Source: an uncultured Verrucomicrobiota bacterium
Lineage (GTDB): Bacteria; Verrucomicrobiota; Kiritimatiellia; CAIQIC01; Lenti-01
NCBI GenBank assembly: GCA_937860055.1
Contig: CALMBO010000010.1
Location: 1 to 64,000 of the forward strand
Direction of reading: 5' to 3'
Length of the DNA stretch: 64,000 nt
Part shown: positions 9,301 to 16,262 of the stretch, piece after piece
Position numbering within the stretch: position 1 is the stretch's first letter
Layout: each line of letters opens with the position of its first letter
Notes under the pieces: model-generated
Told to the model about the DNA's origin: nothing
Database searches by the model: none
What the model saw: only the letters and a program-made list of their open reading frames with translations
Translations under genes and position numbers: made by a program

Positions 9301-12253
9301 CCTGCCGGTGAGCTTCGCCGTGGCGGGCGGCCCGGCGGAGATTGCGGGAACCATCCTGACCTTCACGGGCGCGGGGACGGTGAGCGTGGTGGCCTCGCAG
9401 GCAGGGGACGCGAACTGGAACGCGGCGCCGAGCGTGACGAACACCTTCAATGTCGGCAAGGCGTCGGCGTCTGTGACGCTGGGCAGCCTGGCGCAGACCT
9501 ACGACGGCGGCGCGAAGAACGCGACGGCGACGACGGAACCGGCGGGATTGACGGTGGAGTTCGCCTATGACGGGGCTGGCGTGGCGCCGACGGCGGCAGG
9601 CAGCTATGCGGTGACGGGAACGGTCAGCGACGCGATGTACCAGGGAACGGCTTCCGGCACGCTGGTGGTGTCGAAGGCATCGGCCGCGGTATTCCTTGGC
9701 AACCTGTCGCAGGTCTACGACGGCACCGCCCGCACGGTTTCGGCGACCACCACGCCCGCGGGGCTGACGGTCGAATTCACGTACGAAGGCAATGCCTGGG
9801 CACCGACGAACGCAGGCAGCTATGCAGTGACGGGGACGGTGAACGACGCCAACTACGAGGGAACCGCCTCCGGCACGCTGGTGGTCTCCACGGCATCGGC
9901 GGTGGTGACGCTGGGCAGCCTGGCCCAGACCTACGACGGCGGCGCGAAGAACGCAACGGCGACGACGGAACCGGCGGGATTGACGGTGGAGTTCACCTAT
10001 GACGGCTCCGCAACGCCTCCGGCTGCCGTTGGATCCTATGCCGTGACCGGGACGGTCAGCGACGCCAACTATGCCGGGACCTCTTCCGGAACGCTGGTCA
10101 TCTCCAAGGCATCGGCGGTGGTGACGCTGGGCAACCTGGCCCAGACCTACGACGGCGGCGCGAAGAACGCAACGGCGACCACGGAGCCTGCAGGGTTGAC
10201 GGTCGAATTCACCTACGACGGGTCCGGCACGGCTCCGAGCAGCGCGGGCAGTTATGCCGTAACCGGCACCGTCAGCGATGCAAGCTACGAGGGCTTTGCT
10301 GTTGGCACGCTGGTCATCTCGAAGGCGACGGCCGTGGTGGCGCTGGGCGATCTGTCGCAGGTCTACGACGGCACCGCCCGCACGGTATCGGCGACCACCA
10401 CGCCGGCGGGGTTGACGGTCGAGTTCACCTATGACGGGTCCGCCGCCGCGCCGACAAACGCGGGCAGCTATGCGGTGACAGGCACCGTGAACGATGCCAA
10501 CTACGAGGGTTCATCGGCCGGCACGCTGGAGGTATCGAAGGCCAGCCAGTCCATTTCCTTCCCGGCGATTGGCGACCAGCTGGCGACCAACATCGTGGCG
10601 CTCTCGGCGACGGCGACCAGCGGATTGGAGGTTACGTTCATGGTGACCAGCGGTCCCGCCTCGATTTCGGGTGGGACGAACCTGAGTTTCACCGGCGCGG
10701 GAACGGTCGGCATCGCGGCCACCCAGGCGGGCGACGGCAATTGGGATGCCGCGCCTGGCGCAACCAATGTCTTCAATGTGGACAAGGCGCCGGCGACCGT
10801 CGAGCTCGGCAATCTGGCGCAATCCTACGACGGGACGGCCCGCATCGCGACGGCGACGACGGAACCTGCGGGTCTGGCGGTGGATCTCACCTATGACGGC
10901 AACGCCTGGGCGCCGACGAACGCCGGCAGCTACGAGGTTGTGGCCACGATCGACGAGGCCTTGCATCAAGGTTCGACGACCGGGACGCTGGTGGTGTCGC
11001 AGGCGTCGGAAGCGGCCATCGTCATCCTGGACGATCTTGCACAGACCTATGATGGAACTCCCAAGGCCGCGACGGCAACGACGGATCCTGCGGGCCTGGA
11101 AGTGGAAATCACCTATGACGGAAGCGCCACGGCGCCGACGGCGGCGGGCAGCTACGCCGTTACCGGCACAGTGAAGGACATCAACTATTCGGGGTCGACA
11201 AATGGAATCCTGGTGATTTCGAAGGCGGCGGCGGCAGTGGCGCTGGGCGATCTGTCGCAGGTCTACGACGGCACCGCCCGCACGGTTTCGGCGACCACCA
11301 CGCCGGCGGGATTGACGGTCGAATTCACCTACGACGGGTTTGCCGCTGCGCCGACAAACGCGGGCAGCTATGCGGTGACCGGCACCGTGAACGATGCCAA
11401 CTACGAGGGCTCATCGGCCGGCATGCTGGTGGTTTCCAAGGCGGCGGCGGTGGTGACGCTGGGCAGCCTGGCGCAAACCTACGATGGCGATGCAAAGAGC
11501 GCGACGGCGACGACGGAGCCTGCGGGGTTGACGGTTGAATTCACGTACGACGGCATCGCCACCCTGCCGACCGAAGCAGGGTCCTACTCCGTGACGGGCA
11601 CCGTGAACGATGCGAACTACCAGGGGGCATCCGCCGGGACGCTGGTGATTTCGAAGGCGGCGGCATCGGTGGCGTTGTCCGATCTGGACCATGTCTACGA
11701 TGGCGCGCCGAAGAGCGCCACCGTGACGACGGCTCCCTCGGGCTTGGTTGTATCCGTGACCTACGACGGATCGGGCACGGCTCCGAGCATCACGGGAAGC
11801 TATGAGGTCGTGGCCACGGTCTCGGAAGCGAATTATGCGGGTTCCGCAACGGGGACGCTGGTGATCGCATCGGCGCTTTCGCCCTTCCAGCTGTGGGTGC
11901 GCGACGAACAGGGCCAAAGCCTTACCGACAGCAATTTCGTGGAAAATGCGGATTACGACTTCGACGGAATGACGACCTGGGAAGAATACCTGGCCGACAC
12001 CGATCCGGCCACGAATGCCAGTGTTTTCGTGGTGACGGGACGCTTCACCACCACGGACCGTCTTCTCCGGATTTCGTTCCCGGCCAGCACGAACCGCTAC
12101 TACCGCCTGGAGTGCTGCACGAACCTCACCAATGCCGCGTCCATCACCGTGAGCAATCTGGGGTGGGGCGTGCCGGGCATGGTCATCACCAATCCGCCGC
12201 AGACCAGCGGGCGGTGGTTCTGGGCCATTCGTTCCGGATTGGCGGCTCCGTAG
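3317..12253 (+). CDS. Giant exported protein: Ig repeats, endonuclease I, lamin-tail and MBG repeats
   Basis: About 2978 aa. The ATG at 3317 has AGGAAAG 9 nt upstream; a second in-frame ATG is at 3326. A basic, then hydrophobic signal sequence follows (cleavage near AWG-A, residue 37). Approximate domains: He_PIG-like Ig repeats at 193-460 and 698-785, a fibronectin-III-like segment near 466, then a nuclease domain at about 885-1118 with WNREHVWANSHG (from residue 962) and DLHHMHPT, the signature of the endonuclease I family (PF04231). Further FN3-like segments, a lamin-tail domain (about 1743-1909), and ten 72-aa MBG repeats (about 2048-2853) follow. The end carries DYDFDGMTTWEEYLADTDP, a calcium-loop-like linker, and an unrecognised C-terminal module. 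The likely role is an extracellular nuclease on a long stalk, for DNA scavenging or surface attachment. A hairpin terminator follows the stop. Confidence 0.85.
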   Translation: MRVMMQVEKRGRGRWAGIMPWGVAAWLAVGAQVAWGAYSGSGTFTKINTRADLTDGYYVMASSNGLMSMTHTNYGSFFTNGPISPSADTLTDPPASIVWLIQTNATYGGLTIFNEASNKYVAYQGTANAAYAANAVNGTTGVWTFTYATGVFNCINVASNTRVLQYNSAAPRFACYTTVQQKLALYKMASGGEAPSFTSGTGPYGATSGVAMAFTVTASGSPSPALALQGTTAASGYSFTPGTGVLNYTPPQADGGGTRTFTFTASNSVGVATQTVNVAVTAGTAPSFTSGTSYGATSGVAMAFTVVATGTPGPALALQGETAAGSVSFNSGTGVLDYTPATNDVGTQTFTFTASNVAGVATQAVSVTVANIAVAPSFTSGTSYGATSLVAMAFTVMASGNPSPSLALQSQTASSGYGFTPATGVLDYTPPTNDVGTQTFTFTASNSAGVATQTVSVSVAAALTSIPAVSVTNIATNSFTVNWTACTGATNYQVQIATDTNFTAGGSGTNALEEDFATLTDTAVPSGWTTDKSSDLDYTSEPYVGAAAPAYKFATTAQWLQSPAFSTGATNLQFWAYGNGGSGSTIAVSALVSSVWTLVDTVSIASNDATYNVALNPLTTQLKFVFTKVVNCALDDIVVQTSSAGGSIVADATVDALTYNATGLEMSTTYYIRARMLSTGEWSSVVSATTASPEAAAPVFGANPGPVAATATVAAAFTVTASGYPAPALALQGTTASTGYGFTPATGALNYTPPTNDVGTKTFTFTASNTLGVATQTVTVTVAEAPAEPPTIDPVGSLAVPAGQTTNIWIVARESNGDTITLSASNLPANASFTTATGTGAVSNQFSFSPVAGQAGQSYSVVFYASDVDGTNSRTLGVTVPIEDPWADYYASCYSNGVLLTGTALKNALHNIIDAHTNFSYDALWNILQVIDECPTNNTMVQCLYLQHGLLKTNYGGLPGQWNREHVWANSHGINDTLPGYTDLHHMHPTEVVVNSTRGNLDFDTVDGLSNSYSYSSTAFEPPDAGKGDVARAMFYMAVRYSGEGDGTFTSDLELTNSIPTDGVWFGKLSTLMDWNELDPTNNYEIRRNNLVYTNYQGNRNPFVDHPEWARVVFDTNYVALPSAPASFAATANSQSQISLTFSLNGTGDDVIIVWDGDGSFTAPTGTVPAVGAAFAGGTVVYKGGASPQSHTGLTSCATYYYKCWSYSGTNYSTAGLTASATTAGPDAPSGVRASATNATDFTAAWNAVTGASGYRLDVATDTNFFGGSPGGLTLINEDFTDFSDWADFGTAEDTTHYGAASPCRALVNLNTLTSPGVDYPTQMTFYVDASAGGEGMTTTNYYSLDGGSTWTPVAPFTCTTAGTTVTQVLTSAPNLSGSTNVKFRFVSAFSTWYLDDVKVTGGNVAPSSYVAGYSNLAVSGATSTNVTGLAVNTTYYFRVRAVDGSCTSTNSATASVTTTNTTPRPLEWTALYDRGRPLATGFLGDYLSTNFEFAVGTATNGWTAQYGLGLSQDGSGWTWTAADWSRLDGGTGRVFKARSGVSQFASAGTWYYAGRFTTNGYAYYAAGDWTTNTGALAATNYITVLPLNEPDGIGVVSATNPTSAIDLLWDKDAQGHDVMVVRKLAASSWTEPTPGLTYAAGNTLGAGTVVYVGAAIETTDAGLAEGTTYDYKFYSVNNGYYSAGVTDQEATLGCAPDAPAGLYASATNSTGFTASWNASSRATNYFLDVSTNADFGGSGSAAPDLLISEYVEGSGSEKFIEIFNGTGAGADLSDYALLLFANGTNSPTASNTLSGTLASGAVAVYRNPSATNLIGVTNAAVNFNGDDAVALWKISTASFVDIFGSIGFDPGTAWSNETFTTVNKTLVRKSSVGEGLTNNPATNFPTLGTEWDLYDQDTLANLGAHTFDGGGVPSYVAGYSNFPAGNVTSCVVTGLTNNGTYYFRVRAQAECVSSNSSTASATILQKSDQTISFPAIADQVTTNEVTLSATASSGLPVSFAVAGGPAEIAGTILTFTGAGTVSVVASQAGDANWNAAPSVTNTFNVGKASASVTLGSLAQTYDGGAKNATATTEPAGLTVEFAYDGAGVAPTAAGSYAVTGTVSDAMYQGTASGTLVVSKASAAVFLGNLSQVYDGTARTVSATTTPAGLTVEFTYEGNAWAPTNAGSYAVTGTVNDANYEGTASGTLVVSTASAVVTLGSLAQTYDGGAKNATATTEPAGLTVEFTYDGSATPPAAVGSYAVTGTVSDANYAGTSSGTLVISKASAVVTLGNLAQTYDGGAKNATATTEPAGLTVEFTYDGSGTAPSSAGSYAVTGTVSDASYEGFAVGTLVISKATAVVALGDLSQVYDGTARTVSATTTPAGLTVEFTYDGSAAAPTNAGSYAVTGTVNDANYEGSSAGTLEVSKASQSISFPAIGDQLATNIVALSATATSGLEVTFMVTSGPASISGGTNLSFTGAGTVGIAATQAGDGNWDAAPGATNVFNVDKAPATVELGNLAQSYDGTARIATATTEPAGLAVDLTYDGNAWAPTNAGSYEVVATIDEALHQGSTTGTLVVSQASEAAIVILDDLAQTYDGTPKAATATTDPAGLEVEITYDGSATAPTAAGSYAVTGTVKDINYSGSTNGILVISKAAAAVALGDLSQVYDGTARTVSATTTPAGLTVEFTYDGFAAAPTNAGSYAVTGTVNDANYEGSSAGMLVVSKAAAVVTLGSLAQTYDGDAKSATATTEPAGLTVEFTYDGIATLPTEAGSYSVTGTVNDANYQGASAGTLVISKAAASVALSDLDHVYDGAPKSATVTTAPSGLVVSVTYDGSGTAPSITGSYEVVATVSEANYAGSATGTLVIASALSPFQLWVRDEQGQSLTDSNFVENADYDFDGMTTWEEYLADTDPATNASVFVVTGRFTTTDRLLRISFPASTNRYYRLECCTNLTNAASITVSNLGWGVPGMVITNPPQTSGRWFWAIRSGLAAP
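9467..11876 (+). repeat. Ten MBG-domain coding repeats, 216-bp period
   Basis: Units begin near 9467, 9683, 9899, 10115, 10331, then 10790, 11009, 11231, 11447 and 11663. Most steps are 216 bp (72 aa). Each unit carries [LS]-[AS]-Q-[TVS]-Y-D-G early and GSY-x-V-x-[GA]-T in the middle. An unrelated Ig-like block (10547-10787) splits the array 5+5. Units 2, 5 and 8 share long stretches of identical DNA, as do units 1, 3, 4 and 9, so two sequence classes alternate. The array is entirely inside the giant exported-protein gene. Confidence 0.85.
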
Positions 12254-12272
12254 CGGGCCCGGGCCGGCTTGG

Positions 12273-12298
12273 GCCCCGCCGGCGACGGCGGGGCTTTT
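12273..12298 (+). terminator. Intrinsic terminator after the giant exported-protein gene
   Basis: A perfect 8-bp stem GCCCCGCC/GGCGGGGC with a 6-nt loop is followed by TTTT, 19 nt after the stop codon. It separates the surface-protein pair from the housekeeping run that begins with comF. Confidence 0.75.
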
Positions 12299-12362
12299 CC
12301 ATTTTGGGGGAGGGGAATGCGTCTGGCTCGACAAGCCCTTGGCGATGGAGCAGACTCCATTC

Positions 12363-13073
12363 ATGAACCTGGCCTTGATGGACATGTTGTTTTCGCGGAC
12401 ATGCGAGGGATGCGGCGTGTCCATGAGGGAGGAGCCGGGCTCGCTTTGCTGGGACTGCCAATCGGGGGTCAAGGCCGTGCAAGTGCCGTATTGCGAGCGT
12501 TGCGGAGACCCCGTGGCGGGGATGGTCAGCGCCCCGTTCGAATGCGCATGGTGCCGCAAGACGGCGCCCGCTTTCGAGTGGGCCCGGTCGGCGGTCCGCT
12601 ACGATGGAGTGGCGAAGACCTGCATCCGCCGGTTCAAGTACAATGCCGGGATCTGGCTGCAGGACGAGCTGGTTGGCTGGCTGGTGGCGCTGTGGCGGAC
12701 TTGTCCTGAATCCGTGCGCGAAGTGGATTTCGTGGCCAGTGTTCCCTTATATCCGAAACGCGAACGGGAACGGGGCTACAACCAGGCGGCGCTGCTGGGG
12801 AAGAGCCTGGCCCGTCGCGTCGGCATTCCCTTCCGGGGCGGGCTGTTATGCCGACAAAAAGCGACGGCGACCCAAACACATTTGACAGCCGCCCAGCGGG
12901 CCCATAATGTTAAGGGCGTTTTCTCGGTTCCATGGCCCCGGCGGGTCCGTGGAGCGAAAATCGCGCTGGTGGACGATGTGATGACCACCGGGGCGACAGT
13001 GAATGAATGCGCACGGGCCCTCCAGATGGCCGGCGCGGCTTCGGTAATGGTTTTGACGGTGGCCCGCGGCTGA
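12363..13073 (+). CDS. comF: ComF-family phosphoribosyltransferase-like protein
   Basis: 236 aa from the ATG at 12363, which has GGAG about 12 nt upstream; an ATG at 12345 is possible but has no visible ribosome site. An N-terminal zinc finger is visible (CEGC, CWDC, CERC, CAWC), then RERERGYNQA, and a C-terminal PRPP-binding motif VDDVMTTGATVNECA typical of the type I phosphoribosyltransferase fold. ComF proteins are cytoplasmic and tied to DNA uptake and transformation in competent bacteria; the exact reaction is unsettled. The gene opens a co-directional run with accD and folC, an unremarkable context that does not prove competence. A prepilin peptidase gene lies elsewhere in the window (40.6 kb). 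Confidence 0.88.
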   Translation: MNLALMDMLFSRTCEGCGVSMREEPGSLCWDCQSGVKAVQVPYCERCGDPVAGMVSAPFECAWCRKTAPAFEWARSAVRYDGVAKTCIRRFKYNAGIWLQDELVGWLVALWRTCPESVREVDFVASVPLYPKRERERGYNQAALLGKSLARRVGIPFRGGLLCRQKATATQTHLTAAQRAHNVKGVFSVPWPRRVRGAKIALVDDVMTTGATVNECARALQMAGAASVMVLTVARG

Positions 13074-13115
13074 TTTTGAATCGCTTCCGGCCGGAACAGA
13101 AATGGATTTTCGAAC

Positions 13116-13991
13116 ATGACGCTATTTGGAAAGAAAAAGACGGTGTTGAAAAAGGCCCGCAAGCGGGACATGCCCGACGGGCTTTGGCTGAAGTGTCCCG
13201 CCTGCAACGAGATGATTTTCGGGGAAGAGCAGGAGAGGGCCTTGCGCGTATGCCCCCTGTGCGGGCATCACTTCCCGATGAGCCGGGCCGAACGCCTGGC
13301 CATGCTGGCCGATCCGGGTTCCTTCGTCGAATGGGACAAGGATCTCTACAGCATCGATTTCCTCGGATTCGTGGGGGCGGCCTCCTATCAGGAGAAGCTG
13401 GAGTCGAACCGCCGCAAGACGGGCCAGGTCGATGCGGTGACCTGCGGCCGTGCGCGGATGGAAGGCCGGGCGATCGCGCTGGGGGTGATGGATTTCGAAT
13501 TCCTGGGCGCCAGCATGGGATCCGTGGTGGGGGAGAAAATCACCCGCCTGATCGAGCGCGGCACGGCGGAGCGCCTGCCCGTGATCGTCGTCTGCGCCTC
13601 CGGCGGCGCCCGCATGTACGAAGGCATGATGAGCCTGATGCAGATGGCCAAGACCAGCGGCGCGCTGGCCCGCCACGCGGAGGCGGGGCTGCCCTACATC
13701 CCTGTCCTGACGCATCCGACCACGGCCGGCGTCATGGCCAGCTTCGCCACGCTGGGCGATGTGATCATTGCCGAGCCGGGCGCCCTGATCGGCTTCGCCG
13801 GCGCGCGCGTGATCAAGGAAACCATCCAGCAGGATCTTCCGGCTGGATTCCAGCGGCCCGATTTCCTGCTTAAGCACGGCCTGCTCGACCAGATCGTCCC
13901 CCGCGGCGAACTCAAGGCCACGCTGGTCCGCCTGCTGGACTGCTTCTGCGGTCCGCTGAAGGCGTCCGAACCTCCCGAAGTGCCCGCTTGA
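13116..13991 (+). CDS. accD: Acetyl-CoA carboxylase carboxyltransferase subunit beta
   Basis: 291 aa, the usual AccD length. The N-terminus begins MTLFGKKK and holds the four-cysteine zinc ribbon (CPAC at 27-30, CPLC near 47-50). The carboxyltransferase core contains GGARMYEGMMSLMQMAKTSG and a PTTAGVMASFATLGD stretch. With AccA it transfers CO2 from carboxybiotin to acetyl-CoA to make malonyl-CoA, the first step of fatty acid synthesis, in the cytoplasm. accA is not in the window. folC follows 40 nt downstream, the common accD-folC order of many bacteria, which supports the call. Confidence 0.96.
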   Translation: MTLFGKKKTVLKKARKRDMPDGLWLKCPACNEMIFGEEQERALRVCPLCGHHFPMSRAERLAMLADPGSFVEWDKDLYSIDFLGFVGAASYQEKLESNRRKTGQVDAVTCGRARMEGRAIALGVMDFEFLGASMGSVVGEKITRLIERGTAERLPVIVVCASGGARMYEGMMSLMQMAKTSGALARHAEAGLPYIPVLTHPTTAGVMASFATLGDVIIAEPGALIGFAGARVIKETIQQDLPAGFQRPDFLLKHGLLDQIVPRGELKATLVRLLDCFCGPLKASEPPEVPA

Positions 13992-14031
13992 ACGCGGCCA
14001 CGCCGTTTCCCTTATCTTCGACGGGATTGCC

Positions 14032-15351
14032 ATGAGCAAAGCCTCCTCCATTCTGGACGCGAAACTGACCTATCTCTACAGCCGGACGGGCGGCAGCGCC
14101 GTCAAGCTGGGACTGGACACCACCCTCGCGCTGATGCGCGCCATGGAAGTCGATCCGCTCCGGCTGCCCTGCGTGCACGTGGCGGGAACCAATGGAAAGG
14201 GATCGGTTTCGGCGATGCTGGAGTCGGTCCTGCGGGAAGCCGGATTGCGCACCGCGCTCTATACGAGCCCGCACCTGATCCGCTTCAACGAACGGATCCG
14301 CGTGATGGGCGAACCGATTCCCGACAAGGAATTGATCCGGCTGCTCAACGAAGTCGAGCAGGCCGACCAGCTCCAGGCGGCCGAACCGCCGGGGCGGATC
14401 GGCACGTTCTTCGAGCTGACCACGGCGGTGGCGATGAAGTGGTTCCTGGAACAGCGGGTGCAGATGGCCGTGCTGGAAACCGGCATGGGAGGGCGCCTCG
14501 ACAGCACCAATGTCGTGGTGCCGCTGGTTTCGATCATCACCGAGATCGGCATGGAGCACGCCTCGTTCCTCGGCGACAGCCTGGAAAAAGTGGCGGGGGA
14601 GAAGGCGGGGATCATCAAGCCCGGCCGGCCCGTGGTGACGGGTCCGCAGCGGCCCGGGGTGATGAAGGTCATCGAGGAGAAGGCCCGCGCCGCGGGTTCT
14701 CCGATTCTGCGCGCGGACGAACGCGTGTCCGTCCGGCGCCTTTCGCAGAACCTGGACGGGCAGGTGCTGTCGGTCGAGACGGCCGATGGGACATGGGAGC
14801 CGGTCCACATGCCCCTGCTGGGCGATTTCCAGCTCGCCAACTGCGCGCTGGTCATCGCCGCCCTGGAGTGGATGCGCGATTCGCTGGGCCTGCCGCTGGC
14901 GCAGGAGGCCGTCCGCAAGGGGCTGGAGAAGACCCGCTGGCCGGGCCGCTGCCAGGTGGTGTCGCGCGATCCGGTCTTCCTGGTGGACGTGGCGCACAAT
15001 CCCGATGCGGCGCAGGCCCTGGCCGCCTTCCTGAAGGAATTCCGGGGCGACAAGCCCGTGGCGCTGATCTGCGGCATGCTGTCGGACAAGGATGCCGAGG
15101 GATTCTTCCGCCTGCTGAGGCCGGTGGTGGATGCCTGCGTGCTGGTGCCGCTCGACAGCGAGCGCAACATGCCGATGGAGCGATTGCTGGCGGCGGCAAG
15201 GGCCGCAAAGCTGCCGGCGGCGGAAGGCCTGCTGCCGTCGGCGCTCAAGAACGCCAGGAAATGGGCCAAGAAGAACGACGGCATCGTGGTGGCGGCGGGT
15301 TCGCTCTATCTGGCCTCCGCGGTGCTCTACGAGCTCGGGGTGCAGGTGTGA
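14032..15351 (+). CDS. folC: Folylpolyglutamate synthase / dihydrofolate synthase
   Basis: 439 aa. A Mur-ligase-type ATP loop GTNGKGS is at about residue 48, followed by [24 protein letters not shown] and the C-terminal ligase element VDVAHNPDA. FolC adds glutamate to dihydropteroate and to folates, retaining and activating them in the cytoplasm. It lies directly after accD and 7 nt before the yjbQ-type gene. Whether both activities are present cannot be told by eye. The folate enzyme FolD is encoded at 53.6 kb. Confidence 0.93.
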   Translation: MSKASSILDAKLTYLYSRTGGSAVKLGLDTTLALMRAMEVDPLRLPCVHVAGTNGKGSVSAMLESVLREAGLRTALYTSPHLIRFNERIRVMGEPIPDKELIRLLNEVEQADQLQAAEPPGRIGTFFELTTAVAMKWFLEQRVQMAVLETGMGGRLDSTNVVVPLVSIITEIGMEHASFLGDSLEKVAGEKAGIIKPGRPVVTGPQRPGVMKVIEEKARAAGSPILRADERVSVRRLSQNLDGQVLSVETADGTWEPVHMPLLGDFQLANCALVIAALEWMRDSLGLPLAQEAVRKGLEKTRWPGRCQVVSRDPVFLVDVAHNPDAAQALAAFLKEFRGDKPVALICGMLSDKDAEGFFRLLRPVVDACVLVPLDSERNMPMERLLAAARAAKLPAAEGLLPSALKNARKWAKKNDGIVVAAGSLYLASAVLYELGVQV

Positions 15352-15358
15352 GGCGACC

Positions 15359-15778
15359 ATGAAAAGTTTTCGCAAGGAATTATGGATGGAGGTGCCCTCG
15401 CGGCGGGGGTATGTGAACCTGACGTCCGAGGTGGAAAAGGCGGCGCGTTCCAGCGGCATCCGCGAGGGGCTGTGCCTCGTCAACGCCATGCACATCACCG
15501 CCAGCGTGTTCATCAACGACAACGAGAGCGGCCTGCATCGCGACTTCGAGCGCTGGCTGGAGAAGCTGGCGCCCGAGAAGCCCCATGCGCAATACGACCA
15601 CAACCGCACCGGCGAGGACAACGGCGATGCGCATCTCAAGCGCAGCGTGATGGGCCGCGAAGTCGTCGTCGCCGTCACGGAGGGCGCGCTCGACCTCGGG
15701 CCGTGGGAACAGATCTTCTATGGCGAGTTCGACGGCCTGCGCCGCAAGCGCGTCCTGATCAAAATCATCGGAGAATGA
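15359..15778 (+). CDS. YjbQ/UPF0047 family protein
   Basis: 139 aa. It carries the family motifs [31 protein letters not shown] and an EFDGLR near the C-terminus. Members have been described as having weak thiamine-phosphate synthase activity and a small metal-bound trimeric fold; the physiological role is uncertain. The WEQIF element (family WQQIF-like) is also present. The ATG at 15359 lies 7 nt after folC and the stop overlaps the start of the NUDIX gene, so the three are probably translated from one message. Confidence 0.88.
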   Translation: MKSFRKELWMEVPSRRGYVNLTSEVEKAARSSGIREGLCLVNAMHITASVFINDNESGLHRDFERWLEKLAPEKPHAQYDHNRTGEDNGDAHLKRSVMGREVVVAVTEGALDLGPWEQIFYGEFDGLRRKRVLIKIIGE

Positions 15779-16236
15779 TGAAAAAAGACCGAAGGGCGAT
15801 CGAGATCCTGGCGCGCGGCGCCTGCGTGAGGAACGGGCGGGTGCTGGTGTGCCGGAACCGCAAGCACGGGAACGTCTATCTTCCCGGAGGCCATGTGGAC
15901 TGGGGCGAGGATTCCAAACACGCCTTGGCGCGCGAATGGCGGGAAGAGCTTGGCGTCCCGTGCCGGATCGGCCGGTTCCTGGGCGTGGTCGAGCAGAGAT
16001 ACAAGGCCCGCGGCGGTCCGACCTGCGAAATCTCGCTCGTGTTCGAGGTTATTTGTCCGAAAATTCCCGCGGAGAAGGATCCGGCCTCCGCCGAAAACCA
16101 TCTCGAATTCGAATGGGTTCCGCTGAAGGGGCTGGAAAAAAGCGGTCTCCTGCCTTTCGCGATGGCCGGGCAGGTGCCCGCGTGGTGCGCACGGCCCGCC
16201 GCGGCGGCTTCCCGGTGGCGCGGGTTCTCCAAATAA
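15775..16236 (+). CDS. NUDIX hydrolase
   Basis: 153 aa. The start is MMKKDRR at 15775, overlapping the upstream stop as ATGA; the second ATG at 15778 is an alternative. A complete Nudix box is visible at about residues 42-64: a glycine, GE after five residues, then REWREELGV, fitting G-x5-E-x7-RE-U-x-EE-x-G-U. Such enzymes hydrolyse nucleoside diphosphate-X compounds with Mg2+. The substrate cannot be deduced. It is the last gene of the plus-strand run and converges on typA. Confidence 0.9.
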   Translation: MMKKDRRAIEILARGACVRNGRVLVCRNRKHGNVYLPGGHVDWGEDSKHALAREWREELGVPCRIGRFLGVVEQRYKARGGPTCEISLVFEVICPKIPAEKDPASAENHLEFEWVPLKGLEKSGLLPFAMAGQVPAWCARPAAAASRWRGFSK

Positions 16237-16262
16237 ACCCGCACCGCGGGGCGGGGGTTATT
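16232..16262. terminator. Possible bidirectional terminator between NUDIX gene and typA
   Basis: AATAAACCCGC at 16232-16242 pairs with GCGGGGGTTATT at 16251-16262 with one bulge. The hairpin covers the stop codons of the two convergent genes. It is GC-rich at the tip and AT-rich at the base, so it could work in both directions. Confidence 0.45.

Noticed and set aside
9467-11876. CRISPR-like array
   Set aside because: The 216-bp units are coding MBG domains in a single frame, without short direct repeats and unique spacers.
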